Positions 20,136 to 31,941 of a stretch of DNA of 64,000 bases are shown here, in pieces. The DNA is from Pleurodeles waltl (lineage: Eukaryota > Chordata > Amphibia > Caudata > Salamandridae). The stretch is taken from NCBI RefSeq assembly GCF_031143425.1, contig NC_090446.1:655113717-655177716 (forward strand). Direction: 5' to 3'. Made by a program: the position numbers and the translations under genes. Position 1 is the first letter of the stretch. Each line of letters begins with the position of its first letter. The notes below the pieces were generated by a model that was not told the origin of the DNA, ran no database searches, and saw nothing but the letters and a program-made list of their open reading frames with translations.

Positions 20136-22540
20136 GTGCCCCCCCGCACCCCCGTATGCCATTACTCCACCAAAGAACTCCAAACGCTCAACCCTGGCTG
20201 CCCCACCGCCTGCGTCCAGACCTCCCCAAGGCACACCCATGGACCCTTCCCCTGCCAGATGTGCAACTTCACCTGCACCCAAGCCACCACAATCAGCACC
20301 AAAGCCCTCACCTCTACAGACTACATGCTCCTCGGCAACCTGAATTTTAATCTGGAGAACACTGACAACAGCAACTCCTCAGCCTTGCTCGACAACCTCA
20401 CCAACCTCGGTCTCAAACAACTCATCACAACGCCCACCCACTCAGCTGGCCACACACTCAACCACATCTTGTCCACCAGCAGCCACATCACCTTCACCCA
20501 TACCACCGAACTCCACTGGACCGACCACTGTTGTGTCCACTTCTCCTTCCAGAAACCCACCGCTCACCACCACCAGCAACGAACCCCCTCACCACAGCTG
20601 GAACAAGATCTCAAAGGACCAATTGATCTCCACCCTCACCCACGCCCCGCCATCCAACATCAGCGACCCCAATACCACCGCCCTCAACCTCCAAAAAAGG
20701 CTAGGCGACTGCACTAACACCCTCGCTTCACTTAGGAAATCAACCAACACCCGCACCAGCAAGAAAGCGCCCTGGTTCACTGCCGACATTCAGGCCTCCA
20801 AGTGGGAGTGCCGGAAAACCGAGAAGATCTGGCGCCAAGAACAAACAGAGAGCAACCACGCCGCTCTCAAGACTGCCATCCGCAAGCATCACCAGCTCAT
20901 CCGGACCACCAAAAGATCTTTCTACAAAGAACAAATCGACAACGCACACAACAGCAAGGAATTCTTCAGCATAATCAAAGAACTCACCAACCCCAAGACC
21001 CCCCGCTCGCAAGACCTCTGCGACTCCCTCGCCACCTTCTTTCACCGCAAGATCACGGACATCCACGGCAGTTTCGCCTCCCTGATCCCCATGACCACTG
21101 CTGCCAATGCCAACGCCAACCCCAACGCACCAACCACACCAACCTCCTGAGTGCCTGGACCCACACCAACAATGAGGACACAACCAAGACCATGAGCACC
21201 ATCCATTCTGGATCACCCGCCGACCCCTGCCCTCACCGTGTCTTCAATAAAGCCAGCCAAATCATCGCCCCCGGCTCCGTACCGTCATCAACAGCTCCTT
21301 CGAGACCGCCACCTTCCCAGAGAGTTGGAAACACGCCGAAGTCAAAGCCCTGCTCAAAAAACCCAATGCAGACCCCGAAAACCTCAAAAAATACCGGCCC
21401 ATCTCCCAACTCCCCTTCACAGTGAAGGTCATTGAGAAGATAGTAAACAGCCAACTATTGCGCTTCTTGGAGGACAACAGCCTGCTCGACATCTCCCAAT
21501 CCACAAGAACCACAGCACCGAGACCGCTCTCATCACCGCTACCGACGACATCAGAATCATGCTTGACAAAGGTGAAACCGTGGCCCTTATCCTCCCTGAC
21601 CTTTCGGCAGCCTTCGACACCATCTGTCACCACACACTTCGCACATCCCTCCACGAAGCTGGAATCTGCCACAAGGCCCTGGACTGGATCACATCCTTCC
21701 TCTCTGGCAGAACTCAGAGAGTCCGCCTCCCTCTGCTCCTGTCGAAAACCACCAAGACCATCTGCGGAGTACCCCAAGGATCCTCTCTCAGCCCCACCCT
21801 TTTCAACGTACACATGGTCTCCTATGAGAACGACACACAACCGATCCTCTCACTCACGAAGGACCGCGCCACCGCCATGGATGGAGGTAAGTCATCTCAA
21901 ACTGAACTCGGATAAGACTGAGATCCTCATCCTCGACTCAAATCAGCATGGGACGACTCCTGGTGGCGCCCACCACCCACTCTCGCAACCTTGGCTTCAT
22001 ACTGGACTCATCGCTCACTATGACCCAGCAAGTAAACCTTCAGATGGATCTCCATTGAAACCAGAAGAATGGTCACCCACGCCCTCATTAGCAGTAGACT
22101 GGACTACAGCAATGCACTCTACACGGGAACAGTGGCCAAGCTCCAGAGGAAACTTCAACGCATTAAGAACGCCTCACCATGCCTCATCCTTAACCTCCCT
22201 CATCACAAACACATCTCAGCCCACCTCAGAGATCTTCACTGGCTCCCAGTCACCAAAAGAATCATCTTCAAACTCCTGATCCACGCTCACAAGGCTCTCC
22301 GTGTCACCGGCCCTCCCTACCTCAACGAGTGTCTCAACTTCCATGTCCCCACCCGCCAGCTCTGCTCCGCCAACCTCGCCCTCGCCACCATCCCCGCATC
22401 CACCATGCCACTACCGTTGGCAGATCATTCTCCGACCTCGCCGCCAAAACCTGGATCTCCCTCCCCATCAGCCTACGTCTGACCCAGGACCTCCTGACCT
22501 TCAGGAAGCGTCTTAAAACCTGGCTTTTTGAGCAGTAGCA
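20136..22540 (+). pseudogene. L2/CR1-like LINE ORF2 (endonuclease-reverse transcriptase), decayed
   Basis: Pieces in three frames follow the L2/CR1 ORF2 order. AGHTLNHILS and HWTDHCCVHFSF (end of the APE endonuclease) lie at 20440-20560. KKAPWFTADIQASKWECRK and a helical linker lie to 21150. KKYRPISQLPF (RT start) lies near 21390. LILPDLSAAFDTICHHTLR (motif A) and GVPQGSSLSPTLFNVHM (motif B) lie at 21580-21820. SSRLDYSNALYTG, LQRIKNASPCLI and LHWLPVTKRIIFKLL (thumb and C-terminus) lie at 22090-22280. The YADD segment is lost in a deletion near 21850-21900. Several frameshifts; not functional. Confidence 0.85.
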
Positions 22541-22602
22541 CCCCCCGTGCCTTGAGACCCTATCGGGTGAGCAGTGCACTTAACAAATGATTGATTGATT
22601 GC

Positions 22603-22860
22603 GAAATAGGCAAAGTGTTGGACCTTAGATGGGTCGGATTTACTATTCCAACACCAATTCCAGGAACAGTAGGGAAAGTGTTGGATGTACGTAGGGACAC
22701 ATTTACCAGTCCCACTGCAACATACGCAGGAGTAGAGAAAGTGTTAGAGTTTGAAGAGGTCAGATTTACTAATCTCCCCCTAATCTCAGCAAAAGAAGGG
22801 AATGGGTTAGATTATGGAGGAGTCAGATTTACTTTTTTAACTCCAATGTACGCAAAATAA
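22603..22860 (+). repeat. ~62-bp tandem array, right part
   Basis: About four more units (gtgttgga/gtgttaga at 22613, 22678, 22741, 22803), identical in layout to 18720-19367; the array continues after the LINE insertion. Confidence 0.82.
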
Positions 22861-23515
22861 TCAACTCACTATTAGATTTCTAATTAAATGTAAAACAAAA
22901 CATAAATACTTACAATCTTAACCAAAAAGAAATTAAATTGAAATATTATTATACTTATTATTTTGATCCTAATAATGTAGAAAAATAAACACATTTTTAT
23001 CAAGCTATATATACATTTATTAGGTCCCATTATATTTCTGACTTCACAATATTCTGGCCACAATTTTTGTCACCCAGAAAATGTTTGAATCAATATTTTG
23101 ATAAATTATCAGTTTAGGATAGCTCTCTGCCATAGTTGTAGGCTAACCATGCACATCAAAACATCGTGGTAGGCACTGGTTTAACCCACGTCACACAATA
23201 CTGGCTCACGACTTCACTGACAAGGAGTAATCCCAGTAAAGATCTAGCCAGCATAATATGAGGTAATATCAGAGCCTTTTTAAAATACCTTAGCGTTTAG
23301 AGAGATTGGAGAGTGGGGCTGAAATCCAGTATGTTTTTTTAATTATTGTGTACTCATCATAGAGTAACTATCTTATTACCAATTAAAAGCTCCAACGCAG
23401 CTCCAGATGGTTAGATTCAAAATGTTTTCTTGCAAATAGACGTCTCAGGGAAGCCTTAACAGTTCAACCATGAATCCAGTAGGAGGTATTAAATACAAAA
23501 GCTCTGCACAAACTA
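22861..23515. other. AT-rich noncoding stretch
   Basis: No gene or recognised element. Confidence 0.4.
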
Positions 23516-25160
23516 TTGATAAGTAGAAAGAAGAAGAAACTCAATTATGAGGATTGGGAGAGTCTTATCAGGTTCTCAAAGATTAAGGATAAAAAGTCCT
23601 TCTGGACTACGCTAAATCAATTTATGCGCAGAGGTAGTCAGACCAATATGTTAAGCAACAATATTCATCCTGATGAGTGGGTCAAGCACTTTTTGATAAT
23701 ATCCCCTGATAATGAAGCTGACCCTAGCTCTTACTCCTGCTCAGACCTCTTTCCAGGGGAACCCCCGCCATTAACTGTTTCTGATGAAGAGGTAGTGGAA
23801 GTAATCCATCAAAGCCCTGGCTCCAAAGCCCTGGGACTGGATGGGGTGCCCATTAACCTGGTGAAGTGTTATGCTGCACTCTGGACTCTGTTTGTAACCA
23901 ATGTTTTTAATAATCTTTCTCAGAAATATGATCTGGTTTCCCGGACCTCTTGCACAATTATTCCAATTTTCAAAAAGAGTTATAGGTCGGGCCCACTTTC
24001 TACCTCCCCATCTCCCTGATTGATTAGTTGGTAAGGATTAGTGGAACAATTGGTTTTAATAGGTTGCATGATTAGCTTCAAGACCATGGTATTCTCCATC
24101 CTACTCAGTATGGGCTCAGGGAACTGCTGAGTGTGGTGGAGCAGTGCCAGAATTTTCATCTCATTGTGAGTAAATATACCATCTCCAGGTGCAGCCCACT
24201 GTACCTTGTTTTCATGTACCTTTCCACTGCTTTTGACTGTGTTAACCGGTTGAAGCTGTGGAGGCTCCTACTGGATTTGGGATTGGATGTTGCATTGGTT
24301 CATTTTTTGTATGCCATTCATGAAAATCTGGTGGTTAGCGTTTGGTTTGGACCCAATGGAGAACTTACCAAACCATTTGCTCTTGCCCATGGTATATGGA
24401 ATGACTGTTTGCTAGCTCCACTGCTTTTTATTTTGTATATCAGCAATTTGAGCCTGTTTCTAACTACAGCTCTACCTGTTCCGTTGGGAAATGCAGCTTT
24501 CCCTGCGCTTTATGCGGGCAGTGCAGTTGTAATATCACAGATGCCTTATATTTAATATGTGCCAGTCCTTTCTTTTGTAAAGTATACAGCAAATCTAGAT
24601 TTAACAACCAATTTGATGAAATCTGAGATTATGGCCTGTGGCCCCAAGAGATGTAGGGGAATCCATGTAGATAGTGAAGGAAATGGATTAACCACAGTGG
24701 GAAATGTTAGGAATTATGTTTGACTGCCTGGGGCTTTGGGATTCCCATATTGTAGTTAGCACCTTAAAATTCAGCAGAGTGATAGATGCACTTTGGAATC
24801 TGTCCTGGACCACTGGTCATAAGGACACGACTCACCTCCTAACTGTATATAAATCTCAGTGTGTCCCTTTAGTCAGCTATGGTGCTGGAATCTGTGACTG
24901 TTAAATATTCAGTTTCTGCAGGTGGAGGAAAATTGTCTTTGTAGGCATTTGTTGCTATTATCGCCTACCAGCTCATATTATATCTGTCATGGAGAGCTAG
25001 GCCTCCCCTATATGGAGGATTATATTAAATTGGCCACTGTTGCTTTATGGTTCTCTTGGGCAGAGATCCTGGCAGCCACTTTGGTATACTGCACGGCCTT
25101 TGAAGGTAAAATAGAGACCGTGGCACTTGAGGTGAACCTTTTCTTTGGAGATCTATGAAA
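23516..25160 (+). pseudogene. Non-LTR retrotransposon reverse transcriptase, decayed
   Basis: Consecutive fragments in shifting frames. FWTTLNQFMRRG and DEWVKHF (pre-RT), SPGSKALGLDGVPINLVK and TIIPIFKKS (RT start) lie at 23580-24000. LSTAFDCVNRLKLWRLLL (motif A) and an RQGCxLAPLLF-type motif decayed to GIWNDCLLAPLLFILYI (motif B) lie at 24210-24450. A YADD relic, reading YAGSAVV, lies near 24515. LGIMFDCLG and a C-terminal thumb region (24705-24900) follow. Both catalytic Asp residues of YADD are gone. The clade differs from the L2-like copy; I cannot name it. No clear 3' tail. Confidence 0.75.
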
Positions 25161-25699
25161 AGTATTAGAGGAGGTTTGGGTGGCTGAGGAATCCATTGCT
25201 GAACCTCAAGTAGAGGTGGCTTCGGTCAGAAAGCAAGTAGCTACGGTCATCCAGAAGTGGGGCCCTGGAGGCCCAGCTAGAAGATGTGGAGGGAAGGTTG
25301 CACTGCAGTAACGTATGCCTTCTGGGGTTCGCTTTAAAAAGAACACATGATGGAAGTAATACTGAATAGTGTCAAACATTCACGCCCAGTACAGAGATCT
25401 GGGCCTTAATCCATCCTTTTTTTGCTACCCATACCATTCCAGTTTGGACCCAGCCATATGCAAATTAGTCTTGACCCTGTTCTCCATGGGAACAGTCCAG
25501 CCCGAACTGCCAGGGCAGGTCTTCCCTGGACTAAAAACAAGCATCCTGGGACCGATTTCGAGGTATCACCTCTCCTTAGCCAGGCTAGCTTGAATGTAAT
25601 GGCATGGGAATCACAGGACTCACGTCTGGGCATACCCTTCCCACTTCAGTTAACAAATACAAAAAGAAAATGTGATGGCCGGAATGCTGAACTATTCAC
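25161..25699. other. Probable dispersed repeat, unassigned
   Basis: Non-coding, with balanced GC. It contains tttggacccagccatatgca-type sequence that looks repeat-derived, but no second copy is present in this window to prove it. Confidence 0.35.
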
Positions 25700-25800
25700 G
25701 TGATCAAGGCTGCTTGACAGCCGAAACGCGTTGTGTTAATAAACACTATTAGTTTTTTGTGAATTCCTGAGTGTGCATCTTACTGTGGAAGTTTTTGCAT
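25700..25800 (+). mobile_element. Penelope-like element terminus with hammerhead-like motif
   Basis: gtgatcaAGGCTG-cttga-CAGCCGAAACGCG has a perfect short stem II, an exact GAAA box and a two-mismatch CUGANGA box. It is followed by ttaataaacactattag and ttttttgtgaattc. This is the architecture of Penelope-like terminal repeats. A poly(A) and (AT)n run follow at 25803-25873. Confidence 0.5.
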
Positions 25801-25802
25801 TT

Positions 25803-25817
<15 letters not shown>

Positions 25818-25873
<56 letters not shown>
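25818..25873. repeat. (AT)n microsatellite
   Basis: About 28 AT units, preceded by ~16 A residues, and again next to a Penelope-like terminus. Confidence 0.95.
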
Positions 25874-25876
<3 letters not shown>

Positions 25877-26098
25877 CATGTATGTACCTATAGATATGAT
25901 ACTTTAGTTCCAATTCTTTTTGTCATTATCTGAATCCCAGTAATCTATTTATTCTTTTCTCTTACCAAGATGCTTGCTTCTCCCATTCATAGAATGGTTC
26001 CACTCATCCACATTACTATTTAGCACTGCACCAAGGCTTCCCTTCTGACCTCTCTGACACCTATGCCAGCTGGGCAAACAAACCTCTCCAAGCCACGT

Positions 26099-26535
26099 TG
26101 TTATCTTTAGCTCGGTCTCACACTTTAAGTTCAGCTAGTCTGTAACCCAGACCCCTTTTTCTTATAGTCCACCTGTTGCTGTTCAATTGTCTCTGCTCAC
26201 ACTGCATTATGTATAACGTTACTCTGTGATATTGAAGTTTTGTATATGCACCATTTCATTTTGTATATGCTTGTCCATGTTTGGACTGTGTCCCCTTTTG
26301 GGGTTTTGCTGTGACAGCACTTTCAAGCATATATATGTGCCTGACTTAAATGTCTCATGGCAGAAAATGCTAGCTTGTAAGACATAACACTGGGATGTGC
26401 GCCTGCCTTCTGCCTTTGCCTGCCAATAAACCTTGGTACCTCAACAAACATTTAATCTATTCTGGAGCCTTGCATGGTGTTTGTGTTCCCTTCGTGTCAC
26501 TCTGAGGAGGGTTGGAAAAGCAGTTTCCCTAACAG
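26099..26535 (+). mobile_element. Possible retroviral LTR (3' part)
   Basis: Carries catatatatg (TATA-like, ~26329) and AATAAA (26426) in the order and spacing of LTR U3-R-U5. It may be bounded by tgtta (26099) and taaca (26535). It lies directly upstream of gag-like coding remains. No tRNA primer site and no second LTR were found, so the call is tentative. Confidence 0.3.
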
Positions 26536-26689
26536 CGATGATGACTCAGCTGATGAGGCAAGGATTGTGAGGGAATGCACAATTTAATATGGGATATGTG
26601 AACGTATGCATATCACACAATCCATAACTTCAAGATGTGGAAGAAGCTGCTCCGCAATGCAAACACACAGCTGGAGATCACAAGACATA
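26536..26689 (+). pseudogene. Endogenous retrovirus gag remnant, part 1
   Basis: A reading frame with a Ser/Asp-rich start (26536 on) and one internal stop leads up to Harbinger B. The same frame resumes at 35673 after the element and one ATA copy are discounted. Support comes from this continuity and from the gag remains downstream. It is weak on its own. Confidence 0.35.
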
Positions 26690-26940
26690 GGTGGCCATTA
26701 CAACCCTGGCGGACGGTGTTAAAGTGGCGGAAGACCGCCAACAGGACGGCGGTACAAAATTAGCAATTACGACCGTGGTGGAAACCGCCAACAAAGACAG
26801 CCACTTTAACACTCCGACCGCCACGGTGGTACAAAGAAACAGCGCAGCAGTCACCGCCAACAGACAGGCGGGAGACAATGTACCACCCACACTATTATGA
26901 CAGGCCAATCCGCCACCTTTTCCGGGGCAGATTCACCGCG

Positions 26941-26949
26941 GATAAAAAC
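26941..26949 (+). promoter_or_regulatory. TATA-like box for Harbinger B transposase
   Basis: GATAAAAAC in ccgcgGATAAAAACacggcgg, 62-70 bp upstream of the exon 1 ATG, conserved in A and C. Confidence 0.5.
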
Positions 26950-27010
26950 ACGGCGGAAACAGGAATTTAGAAGGGAAAACGCTCACCTCTACACACTCCA
27001 CGAGGATACC

Positions 27011-27093
27011 ATGGAACCGGAACTCCAAATCCTAACTACGATAGTCTTACTGCTCCTCTACCAGGAGCACGAACGCCGGCGGTGAAGACCACG
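27011..27093 (+). pseudogene. Harbinger B transposase exon 1
   Basis: 83-nt coding exon, ATG at 27011, gtgagt donor at 27094. Same hydrophobic helix plus Arg cluster as in A and C. Codon 25 is TGA where A and C have an Arg codon, consistent with CpG decay of CGA. 27094-27540 behind it is noncoding intron. Confidence 0.75.
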
Positions 27094-27540
27094 GTGAGTA
27101 CTGCACCTACGACACAGGGGAGGGGGGAGGCAAAAACAGGGACACACACACGCAACAACCCCACCCTCACCCACTACAACACACACACTAATGCATATCA
27201 ATACATCACAGTTACACCCCCAAACCCCCCCGGAAGAATGCAAAGACCAAAGAAAATGAGGGTAACCATCGGAATAGAATACAAACAAGTAGGCAGAAAT
27301 ATATATATACACCATGTACAAAATATATACCAGGCATAGAAGTCCAGGTACTGCACAAAGAAAGTCCGTGGAACACTGGGACCACACAGTATGGGCGGGG
27401 CCCACAAAAGATCCCCGACTATGACGGAGAGAACACTGCAGGGGTATCAGACAGCAAGAAAACAGGCACCTCAGTGGGAGGGAAAGGGGGGCACCTCAGC
27501 CGCTTGAGTGCACGACGCCAAATCCACGAGAGGGCCACAT

Positions 27541-27965
27541 GCCCACTGTCACATCCTGGGGAGTGCAAAGCCACAGTCTCTCAAGTCTATACAGTGGGTG
27601 GTTTGCCCACTGTTCAATCCTGGGGAGTGCAAAGCCACAGTCTCTCAAGTCTCTACAGTGGGTGGGTTGCCCACTGTAACATCCTGGGGAGTGCAAAGTT
27701 ACAGTCTCTCAAGTCTCTACAGTGGGTGGCTTGCCCACTGTAACATCCTGGGGAGTGCAAAGCCACAGTCTCTCAAGTCTCTACAGTGGGGGGGTTGCCC
27801 ACTGTAACATCCTGGGGAGTGCAAATCCGCAGTCTCTCAAGTCTCTCCAGTGGGTGGGTTGCCCACTGTAACATCCTGGGGAGTGCAAAGCCACAGTCTC
27901 TCAAGTCTCTACAGTGGGTGGGTTGCCCACTGTTCAATCCTGGGGAGTGCAAAGCCACAGTCTAA
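27541..27965 (-). repeat. ~64-bp tandem repeat with internal hairpin (element B)
   Basis: Seven units (atcctggggagtgcaaagcc at about 27551, 27618, 27681, 27746, 27809, 27873, 27936), reverse complement of the 9478-10030 array. Confidence 0.88.
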
Positions 27966-27974
27966 CAAACGGAT

Positions 27975-28440
27975 AACAGTCTCCACTGGTTCTGGAGGGG
28001 GCATGGTGCCCAGAGTGCTTCATCCTGTGAAGGACAGAGGTAGTGGATGGATGTCTCCACTGGTTCTGGAGGGGAACTGGTGCCCAGAGTGCTTCATCCT
28101 GTGAAGGACAGAGGTAGTGGATGGATGTATCTGCTTCATCCTGTGAAGGACAGAGGTAGTGGATGGTTGTCTCCACTGGTTCTGGAGGGGGACTGGTACC
28201 CAGAGTGCTTCATCCTGTGAAGGACAGAGGTAGTGGATGGATGTCTCCACTGGTTCTGGAGGGGGACTGGTTCCCAGAGTGCTTCATCCTGTGAAGGACA
28301 GAGGTAGTGGATGGATGTCTCCACTGGTTCTGGAGGGGGACTGGTGCCCAGAGTGCTTCATCCTGTGAAGGACAGAGGTAGTGTGGATGGATGTCTCCAC
28401 TGGTTCTGGAGGGGGACTGGTGCCCAGAGTGCATCACTCA
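27975..28440 (-). repeat. ~73-bp tandem repeat (element B)
   Basis: About six units of ccactggttctggagggg followed by gcccagagtgcttcatcctg and aaggacagaggtagtggatgg; one unit is truncated near 28128. Reverse complement of 9055-9475. Confidence 0.88.
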
Positions 28441-28489
28441 CCCCGTGACTGACCCAGTTGCATCAGTGCCCCTGCCGGTCATGGGCTAG

Positions 28490-28960
28490 CGGTGCTTGAG
28501 TTGGCGGTTCCCTGTTCAGCAGTGCTTGAGTTGGCGGTGCCCTGTTCAGCGGTGCTTGAGTTGGCGGTGCCCTGTTCAGCGGTGCTTGAGTTGGCGGTGC
28601 CCTGTTCAGCGGTGCTTGAGTAGGCAGTGCCCTGTTCAGCGGTCCTTGAGTTGGCGGTGCCCTGTTCAGCGATGCTTGAGTTGGCGGTGCCCTGTTCAGC
28701 GGTGCTTGATTTGGCGGTCCTTCATGGCCCAGCGGGGCTTGTGCTGGGGGTCCTTCATGGGCCAGCGGGGCTTGTGCTGGCGGTCCTTCATGTCCCAGCG
28801 GGGTTTGTGCTGGCGGTCCTTCATGGCCCAGCGGGGCTTGTGCTGGCGGCCCTTCACGGCCCAGCGGGGCTTGTGCTGGCGGTCCTTCATGGGCCAGCAG
28901 GGCTTGTGCTGGCGGTCCTTCATGTCCCAGTGGGGCTTGTGCTGGCGGTCCTTCATGGAT
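28490..28960 (-). repeat. 30-bp and 33-bp minisatellites (element B)
   Basis: About seven to eight units of gcggtgcttgagttggcggt plus gccctgttca (30 bp), then about seven of ggtccttcatggcccagcgg plus ggcttgtgctggc (33 bp). Long open frames on both strands are a by-product of the multiple-of-three period. Confidence 0.85.
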
Positions 28961-31627
28961 CAGCTGGGCTGGGGCTGGCAGTGGCCTCCTGGGCAGCTGG
29001 GCTGGGGCTGGCAGTGGCCTCCTAGGTAGCTTGGCTGGGGCTGGCGGTGGCCTCCTGGGCAGCTGGGCTGGGGCAGCTGGGATGGGGCTGGCGGTGGCCT
29101 CCTGGGCAGCTGGGCTGAGGCTGGCGGTGGCCTCCTGGGCAGCTGGGCTGGGGCTGGCGGGGCCTCCTGGGCAGCGGGGATGATGGCGGTCTTCTCCGCC
29201 GTGCAGCCCTTCCCAGACCTGCCAGGTTTCTTGTGGCCCTTCCCCACCTTGGAAGGCGTCAAGGCTGACTCCACACTCCCAACGGGACCCCTGGGAGCCG
29301 TTTTGGTGGCTGGAGTCTTTCCCCTCTCCCGCCGGACACTGGCAAACTTCTGATGCTTCGCAGGTGGGGGACTGGCTGTGCTGTGGCTCCGTGCCACACT
29401 GGCTGTCCTGGTGGCCGGTGCACACCACATACCTGTGACTACAGGCACCACTGGTCCGAGAGATGTTGTGGCAGAGGTGCTACTTCGGGACTTATGAGAT
29501 GGACGGGTTGGGGGAGGTGTGGGAAAAAGGTCAAGGCTGGACAGGAAAATTCTTTTGGACACACTGAGACGGGTAGCTGGAGGGGATTTGGGAGTGGAGG
29601 AAGAGGTGGGGGTAGTAGGAGGTGTACATTTGGTGACTTTGGGTGCAGGTGCATGCGCTGGAGGCTGTCGTGAGGTGGATGGCTGTTGGGTGGGTGTGTG
29701 CCTGCGTTTGTGTATCTTGGGAGGGGGCGTCACACACACACTGGGAGAGGACACAGGGGACGTGTGAATGGTAGTGGGGGTGGTGACTGCACGTGAGCGG
29801 GGTGTGCTGGTGGGTGTGCTGGTGAGGGACGTAGTGGCTGTAGAGGTAGTGCATGCAGGTGTGAGTGGAGATGAGACTGGGAGGGAGGAGAGAGACGACG
29901 AGGAGGGGAACACAGTGGAGGCAGTAGATGTTGGTGTGTCTGTATGTGTGTGTTGCTTGCATGAGTGCCTGTGTGATGTGTGGTGATTGCTTATGTTTGC
30001 CTGAACATCCCTTGTGTGGTGATGTGTGCAGGCTGGGCTGATGGTGTGCTTGGGGTAGGCAGAGGTACAGGGGATTGGGTCTGGGTCTGGGTGGAGGAAG
30101 TTGGAGGGGGGAGGCTAGAGACGGGGACAATGGCTGCCATCAGTGCTGAGTCCAGAGTTTGAAAAGCTTGGTGAAGGGCCGCCTGACCAGAATTAATGCC
30201 CTCCAGGAATGCATTAGTTTGTTGCAACTGCCTTTCTACACCCTGGATGACATTCAAAATGGTAGACTGCCCAACAATGAGTGTCCTGAGGAGGTCAATG
30301 GCCTCTTCACTGAGGGCAGCAGGGGTGACTGGGGCAGGGCCTGAGGTGCCTGGGGCGAAGGTGATGCTCACCCTCCCGGGTGAACGGGCACGGGGCGAAG
30401 GCTGAGGGGCTGCTGGGAGGGCGGTGCTGGTGGGGGGGTGGCGGCTGTACCTGTAGAGGCGGGGGCACAGATGTTGCCGCCACCACAAGGGAGCTCCCAT
30501 CAGAGGACGAGTCCGTGTCGCTGGTCTCAGCTCCTGTCCCCGCCATGGAGCTCCCCTTGCCCTCCGTCCCACTGGTGAATTCCGAGTCCGTAGTCTCGCC
30601 CTCCAGGGCCATGTGGGATGCAGCTCCCTCATGCTCCGGTGCCACTGCTCCTCCGCCTGATGATGCTAATGCACACAAGAACAGGAAGACCCCAAAAAGG
30701 GGGGGGACAGAAGAAAGACATGTTGAGTGCATGGATTACCGATACCGTTGGCGGACAAGACAGACACAGAAGCCCCCTGCACTACGCCGCACTCTTGGGC
30801 TCCACAGTTCAATTCCTTGGAAATGGCCTACAAGGCTATGGACGACATCTGCACACATAGATGACACAGGGGCATGAATAGCTGTACTTGGCACTCTACA
30901 GAGGTGGGGTGGGGTGCCACAGGGCCTGCCTTACGGAGGGGCCTAGCCTACGTAACTCACCGTGGCCTAGGGAAACCCACAGCCCTCCTCCCCCACCCAG
31001 ACAACTCCACTGCGCGCAAAGTCAGCAGAATGAAAGTGTACTCACTCCCTTGTGTCTGCTGTGATGCCCTCAAGCGCCCATCCAACTCCGGGTAGGCCAC
31101 CGCCAGGATCCTGAACATCAGGGGGGTCATGATGAGACGGGCACCCCTCCCACGTTGGGAGGCCATCCCCAGCTGAGCCTCCGCCGTCTTCTTGCTCCAG
31201 CTGCGAATGTCCTCACATCTTTTACGGCAGTGTGTGCTCCGTCTGTGGTAGACCCGCAGGGTCCGGACGTCCTTGGCGATAGCAAGCCAAATATCTTTCT
31301 TCTGGTGGGCGCTGACTTACATGAAATGTACAGGGGACGAAGAGAAGTCATTACCAACTGCAACGTCAAAGTGAGTGGCCCCCATCCCTAACCTTGCCAT
31401 GTGGCACATGCATTCACCGTCTTTCATGCACGCAGCACTCTGCCCCCTTCCTTCTTACATCCAGTCCTCTCCACACAGACATAGCCCATACAACATGCTC
31501 CCTGTGTACTTACCTGTTTGTCTGGAGGACCGTAGAGTAGCGTGTACTGGGGGAGGACCCCATCAACAAGCTTCTCCAACTCCTCCGATGTGAAGGCAGG
31601 GGCCCTTTCCCCAAACGCCCGAGTCAT
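28960..31627 (-). pseudogene. Harbinger B second Myb/SANT-like gene (Myb2), decayed
   Basis: Exon 1 31627-31514 (TSEELEKLVDGVLPQY; donor gtaagt). Exon 2 31316-31046 (KKDIWLAIAKDV, RKRCEDIRSW). Exon 3 from 30665 (EGxGSSxxGTGAETSDTDSS, then a helical block EEAIDLLRTLIVGQSTIL). The tail is Ser/Thr/Pro-rich with PSKVGKGHKKPG and AAQEA repeats. Lesions: the exon 2 acceptor reads aa where A has ag; the conserved Trp of RKRW is Cys; the Pro tract near 30450 is frameshifted relative to A. It lies wholly inside transposase intron 1, antisense to it. Confidence 0.75.
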
Positions 31628-31941
31628 TGTCTCTTCCAGACCGAGGTCACAGCAGCACTTGCAGTGTAGGTCCTCTCCTGTCGAAGATCAGTTATCGAGT
31701 GATTGAACAGATAGAAAATGGCGGTCACGTCGGCGGCGGTGCATACCGTCACCACCGGCGTACTTCGTAATTGGCTTCTGGGACCCATAGGGTCCAATGT
31801 TAACCAATGCAGCATTGCGCCGCGGTCTTCGACCGCCTACCGCAACGGTGTCCACCTTTTGTGCATGATTGGTGATCTGGGTAAACTGTGGGTACGTACC
31901 TCTGAGTTGTTTGACTCTGTGCTTGCTGTTGTCCTTCATAG

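Larger units (their letters stand above)
19368..22602 (+). mobile_element. L2/CR1-like LINE, nested in 62-bp array
   Basis: Begins with two head-to-tail 5' monomers (19368 and 19821, both gatttaaggccaggtttcac), followed by decayed coding sequence and ending ...gtgagcagtgcacttaacaa then (atgattg)n, the 3' tail style of L2/CR1-clade elements. The flanks on both sides are the same ~62-bp tandem array, so the insertion boundaries are well fixed. A weak target duplication may exist (gaaatgtaaactg / gaaataggcaaagtg). Confidence 0.82.

Noticed and set aside
28463..29428. 321-codon open frame on the minus strand and 177/132-codon frames opposite it
   Set aside because: Low-complexity repeats open in several frames on both strands; no domain.
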